NCBI GenBank assembly: GCA_041917295.1
Contig: JAYRXX010000025.1
Location: 62,001 to 126,000 of the forward strand
Reading direction: 5' to 3'
Length of the DNA stretch: 64,000 nucleotides
DNA from: JADKHR01 sp041917295
GTDB taxonomy: Bacteria; Elusimicrobiota; Elusimicrobia; FEN-1173
Below the pieces are notes generated by a model. It ran no database searches. It saw only the letters and a program-made list of their open reading frames with translations, and was not told where the DNA came from. The translations under genes and the position numbers were made by a program. Each line of letters begins with the position of its first letter. Within the stretch, counting starts at the first letter, position 1. This document shows, in pieces, positions 61,357 through 64,000 of this stretch.

Positions 61357-61644
61357 ATGTCCCTTTCCGAAAAAGACGTGAATCATGTGGCGCGCTTGGC
61401 GCGGTTGGCGTTGACTGAGGCCGAACGGACCAAATACTTGGGCCAATTGGGGCGCATTCTGGAGCACATCCAGGTTCTCTCTAAATACGACACGGCCCAG
61501 GTTCCGCCCACCACCCACGTGATTCCCCTCTCCAACGCCTGGCGCGAGGATGAAGCGCGCCCGTTCGCGGACACCGCCTCCATTTTGGCCAACGCGCCGG
61601 ATCACGAAGAAATTTATTTTAAGGTCAAGAAGGTCATCGAATGA
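61357..61644 (+). CDS. gatC: Asp-tRNA(Asn)/Glu-tRNA(Gln) amidotransferase subunit C
   Basis: The 95-aa protein is a complete GatC: VNHVARLARLALTEAE at the start, the central belt LSKYDTAQVPPTTHVIPLSNAWREDE, and the tail FKVKKVIE. GatC stabilises the GatA-GatB complex. It overlaps gatA by 4 bases (ATGA). Confidence 0.95.
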   Translation: MSLSEKDVNHVARLARLALTEAERTKYLGQLGRILEHIQVLSKYDTAQVPPTTHVIPLSNAWREDEARPFADTASILANAPDHEEIYFKVKKVIE

Positions 61645-63104
61645 GCCTGGAAACGTTGTCCGCGTCCGACATCGCCCGAAAAGTCCGCGCCAAAGAGCTT
61701 TCGGCCCGGGACGTGGCAAAATCGTTTCTTGATCGCGCCCACGGGTGGGATAAGAGCATTAAGGCTTTTTTAAGTTTTAACGACGACGCGGCTTTGGCCC
61801 AAGCCGACGCTGTGGACCGCGCCGTCGCCGCGGGAAAAGATCCCGGCCCCCTGGCGGGCGTGCCCGTGGCGGTCAAAGACAACCTGTGCGTGACGGGTAC
61901 GAAAACCACCTGCGCGTCCAAAATCCTCGAAAATTTCACCGCCAACTACGACGCCACTGTGATTGAAAAATTGCGGGCGGCTGGGGCGGTGTTCATCGGC
62001 AAGACAAATTTGGACGAGTTCGCCATGGGATCGTCCACGGAAAACTCGGCGTTTTTTACCACCCGCAACCCCTGGGACGTGTCCCGGGTTCCCGGCGGAT
62101 CTTCCGGCGGAAGCGCGGCGGCCGTGGCGGCCCGGCTGGCGCCGTTGGCGTTGGGGTCGGACACGGGCGGGTCCATCCGGCAACCGGCGGCCCTGTGCGG
62201 CGTGGTGGGGCTTAAGCCCACCTACGGGCGCGTGTCGCGGTTTGGGTTGGTGGCGTTCGCTTCGTCTCTGGACCAAATCGGCCCTTTTTCGACGACGGTG
62301 GCGGACGCGGCGCTTTTGTTGCAAGTTCTGGCGGGCCACGATCCCAAGGATTCCACTTCGGCCCGGGTGCCCGTGCCGGACTATTCGGCGGCGTTGGGCC
62401 GCGGTGTTAAGGGTCTGCGGGTGGGACTGCCGAAAGAATATTTTATCGACGGGATGGATCCCGAGGTGAACCGGGCGGTTCGCCAAGCGGTGTCGACCTT
62501 GGAATCGCTCGGAGCCACGGTGAAAGAAGTGTCGTTGCCCCACACCGACGCGGGGTTGTCGGTGTATTACGTGATCGCGCCATCGGAAGCCAGCGCCAAT
62601 TTGGCCCGGTTTGATGGGGTTCGCTACGGCTACCGGTCGCCCCGGGCGACGTCGCTGTTGGAACAATACGAATTTTCCCGGGATGAGGGGTTTGGGCCCG
62701 AAGTCAAGCGACGCATCATGTTGGGTACCTACGCGCTGTCGTCGGGGTATTACGATGCCTATTATCTCAAAGCCCAGAAAGTGCGCACGTTGATTAAACA
62801 GGACTTCGACCGGGCCTTTGAGTCGGTGGACGTGATCGCCACGCCCACGGCGCCCACGGCCGCGTTTAAGGCGGGGGAAAAGTCCGACGACCCTTTGCAG
62901 ATGTATTTGTCCGACGTGTTCACCATTTCGTGCAACTTGGCGGGCTTGCCCGGGCTGTCGTTGCCCTGCGGGTTTACGTCGAACGGGTTGCCCATCGGGG
63001 TGCAGTTGTTGGGCAAACCCTTTGATGAGGAAACCGTGTTCGCCGCCGCGGCCGCTTACGAGAAGGCCACCCAATGGAACCGCATCCCGACTCGGCCGGC
63101 CTAG
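61641..63104 (+). CDS. gatA: Asp-tRNA(Asn)/Glu-tRNA(Gln) amidotransferase subunit A
   Basis: The 487-aa amidase-signature protein releases ammonia from glutamine for the GatB active site. The catalytic triad Lys79 (VAVKDN), Ser154 (PGGSSGGS) and Ser178 (DTGGSIR) falls at exactly the positions reported for bacterial GatA. RVPGGSSGGSAAAVAA and DTGGSIRQPAALCG are diagnostic. The gatCAB operon implies that Gln-tRNA and/or Asn-tRNA are made by the indirect route. It overlaps the nudix gene by 31 bases. Confidence 0.97.
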   Translation: MSLETLSASDIARKVRAKELSARDVAKSFLDRAHGWDKSIKAFLSFNDDAALAQADAVDRAVAAGKDPGPLAGVPVAVKDNLCVTGTKTTCASKILENFTANYDATVIEKLRAAGAVFIGKTNLDEFAMGSSTENSAFFTTRNPWDVSRVPGGSSGGSAAAVAARLAPLALGSDTGGSIRQPAALCGVVGLKPTYGRVSRFGLVAFASSLDQIGPFSTTVADAALLLQVLAGHDPKDSTSARVPVPDYSAALGRGVKGLRVGLPKEYFIDGMDPEVNRAVRQAVSTLESLGATVKEVSLPHTDAGLSVYYVIAPSEASANLARFDGVRYGYRSPRATSLLEQYEFSRDEGFGPEVKRRIMLGTYALSSGYYDAYYLKAQKVRTLIKQDFDRAFESVDVIATPTAPTAAFKAGEKSDDPLQMYLSDVFTISCNLAGLPGLSLPCGFTSNGLPIGVQLLGKPFDEETVFAAAAAYEKATQWNRIPTRPA

Positions 63105-63511
63105 TTCGGGAAGTGTCGGCGGGCGGCATTGTGGTGGGGCCCGCGGGCGTGTTGATGATTAAAGTGAAAAATTTGATGTCCCAGGTGGTGTGGACGTTTC
63201 CCAAAGGCCATTTGGAGCCGGGGGAAACCGCCGACCAGGCGGCTCTGCGGGAAGTGTTGGAAGAGACGGGCTGGCAATGCCGATTGCGCGGGCCGTTTTT
63301 GGATGTTCATTACACGTTTAAACGGGACGGGCGGCTCGTTGATAAAGTGGTTCATTGGTTTCGCATGGACCCGGAGAAACGGTCGGGGGAATGGGACCCC
63401 GACGAAGTTTTGGATTGCCGGTGGGTGTCGCTGATGGAAGCCAAAAGTTTGGTGTCGTACAAATCTGACCACCGGCTTGTGGAACAACTGGAAAAAGGGG
63501 TTTCAACGTGA
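63074..63511 (+). CDS. Nudix hydrolase
   Basis: The 145-aa protein has a complete Nudix box G45-x5-E-x7-REVLEETGW (45-67; GHLEPGETADQAAL then REVLEETGW). An SAGGIVV segment precedes it, as in Ap4A/8-oxo-dGTP hydrolase-like members (MutT/DR1025 type). The substrate cannot be named. ATG 63074 lies 31 bases inside gatA; a GTG at 63113 is an alternative start. It is inserted between gatA and gatB, whose genes are adjacent in most bacteria, and overlaps gatB by 4 bases. Confidence 0.92.
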   Translation: MEPHPDSAGLVREVSAGGIVVGPAGVLMIKVKNLMSQVVWTFPKGHLEPGETADQAALREVLEETGWQCRLRGPFLDVHYTFKRDGRLVDKVVHWFRMDPEKRSGEWDPDEVLDCRWVSLMEAKSLVSYKSDHRLVEQLEKGVST

Positions 63512-64000
63512 CGGCGTACGAATCGGTGATTGGGTTGGAAGTGCACGTTCAGCTCAAAACCAACAGCAAAATATTTTGTTCGTGCCCGACGGGGTTCGGG
63601 GAAACCGCCAACAGCCAGATTTGTCCGGTGTGTTGCGGGTATCCCGGCGTGTTGCCGGTGTTGAACAAAAAAGCCGTGGACGAGCTGGTGCGCGCCGCGT
63701 TGGCGGTGGGGTGCCGGATCAATCCCCGGTCGGTGTTCGCCCGCAAACAATATTTTTACCCCGACCTGCCGAAAAACTACCAGATTTCCCAGCACGATTT
63801 GCCCCTGGCCGTGAACGGGACGTTGGACATTCCCCAAAAATCCGGCGGAAAAAAGACCGTGCGCATTCAGCGGATTCATTTGGAAGAAGACGCGGGCAAA
63901 CTGCTCCACGCCGTGGGCAGTCGGGCGTTGGATTATTCGTTGGTGGATTTGAACCGTACGGGCGTGCCTCTGATGGAGATTGTGTCGGAACCGGACCTCC
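63508..64000 (+). CDS. gatB: Asp-tRNA(Asn)/Glu-tRNA(Gln) amidotransferase subunit B, N-terminal part
   Basis: The frame opens at GTG 63508 (overlapping the nudix stop, GTGA) and runs off the window edge, giving 164 of roughly 480 residues. GatB hallmarks are clear: SVIGLEVHVQLKT, FCSCP with CPVCCGYPG (the zinc-type Cys cluster), CRINPRSVFARKQYFYPDLPKNYQISQ, and RIHLEEDAGK followed by DYSLVDLNRTGVPLMEIVSEPDL. It amidates mischarged Glu-tRNA or Asp-tRNA using ammonia from GatA. Confidence 0.96.
   Translation, partial: MTAYESVIGLEVHVQLKTNSKIFCSCPTGFGETANSQICPVCCGYPGVLPVLNKKAVDELVRAALAVGCRINPRSVFARKQYFYPDLPKNYQISQHDLPLAVNGTLDIPQKSGGKKTVRIQRIHLEEDAGKLLHAVGSRALDYSLVDLNRTGVPLMEIVSEPDL

Overview
The window is GC-rich, densely coding chromosomal DNA from a diderm (Gram-negative-type) bacterium. 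The signs are TolC-type outer-membrane factors, three RND pumps, PorV-family outer-membrane proteins, ExbB/ExbD/TonB and LysM wall enzymes. PorV proteins with FlgD-like Ig modules, a class I (DhnA-type) aldolase beside a PPi-dependent phosphofructokinase, and a GatCAB operon fit an uncultured lineage such as Elusimicrobiota. That placement is an inference from gene content, not from a phylogeny. Genes are tightly packed, with many ATGA/GTGA overlaps.

Layout. 1-2.3 kb: 3' end of ndk, a minus-strand STAS-like/GHKL-ATPase pair behind a consensus promoter, and nfu. 2.4-10.2 kb: rho, an M23/LysM peptidase, rpmE, prfA-prmC, murA and a lytic transglycosylase. 10.2-14.4 kb: a 169-bp TTAA-bounded inverted repeat, two membrane diguanylate cyclases and an ABC ATPase. 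14.4-16.4 kb: tRNA-Leu(CAA) with a duplicated 3' end, mazG, a HAD hydrolase and a small Cys-rich secreted protein. 16.5-22.5 kb: a Cus-like heavy-metal efflux operon with a secreted HMA-domain protein. 22.5-38.6 kb: a large envelope cluster (short and giant Ig-like surface proteins, PorV, a 1007-aa TPR protein, ExbB-ExbD-ExbD-TonB, an OmpA-like protein, then a His-rich membrane protein and YceI). 38.7-42.2 kb: MgtA-type P-ATPase, a tRNA-Pro(TGG) preceded by two 148-bp tandem repeats built from tRNA-Pro 5' sequence, and a hemerythrin. 42.2-51.5 kb: ABC-F, a predicted OMP, accA, class I aldolase, PPi-PFK, thioesterase, radC, VanZ and RlmD. 51.5-59 kb: TolC + HAE1 RND pump without an adaptor, an HAE3/MMPL-type transporter frameshifted at a G9 tract, and a truncated PorV gene next to repeats that look like an IS end. 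59-64 kb: uvrD/pcrA and gatC-gatA-nudix-gatB (the last cut by the window edge).

How it fits together. Most genes are housekeeping (translation termination and tRNA amidation, wall synthesis, glycolysis, fatty-acid initiation, DNA repair). The accessory interest lies in (i) the 22.5-37.4 kb envelope cluster, whose one TolQ-type and two TolR-type subunits, TonB-like protein, TPR protein and giant Ig protein could form an energised surface machine; (ii) tRNA-derived repeats at two tRNA genes; (iii) the long inverted repeat before the c-di-GMP genes; and (iv) several promoters placed so that transcription would begin at or within a few bases of the start codon (leaderless mRNAs).
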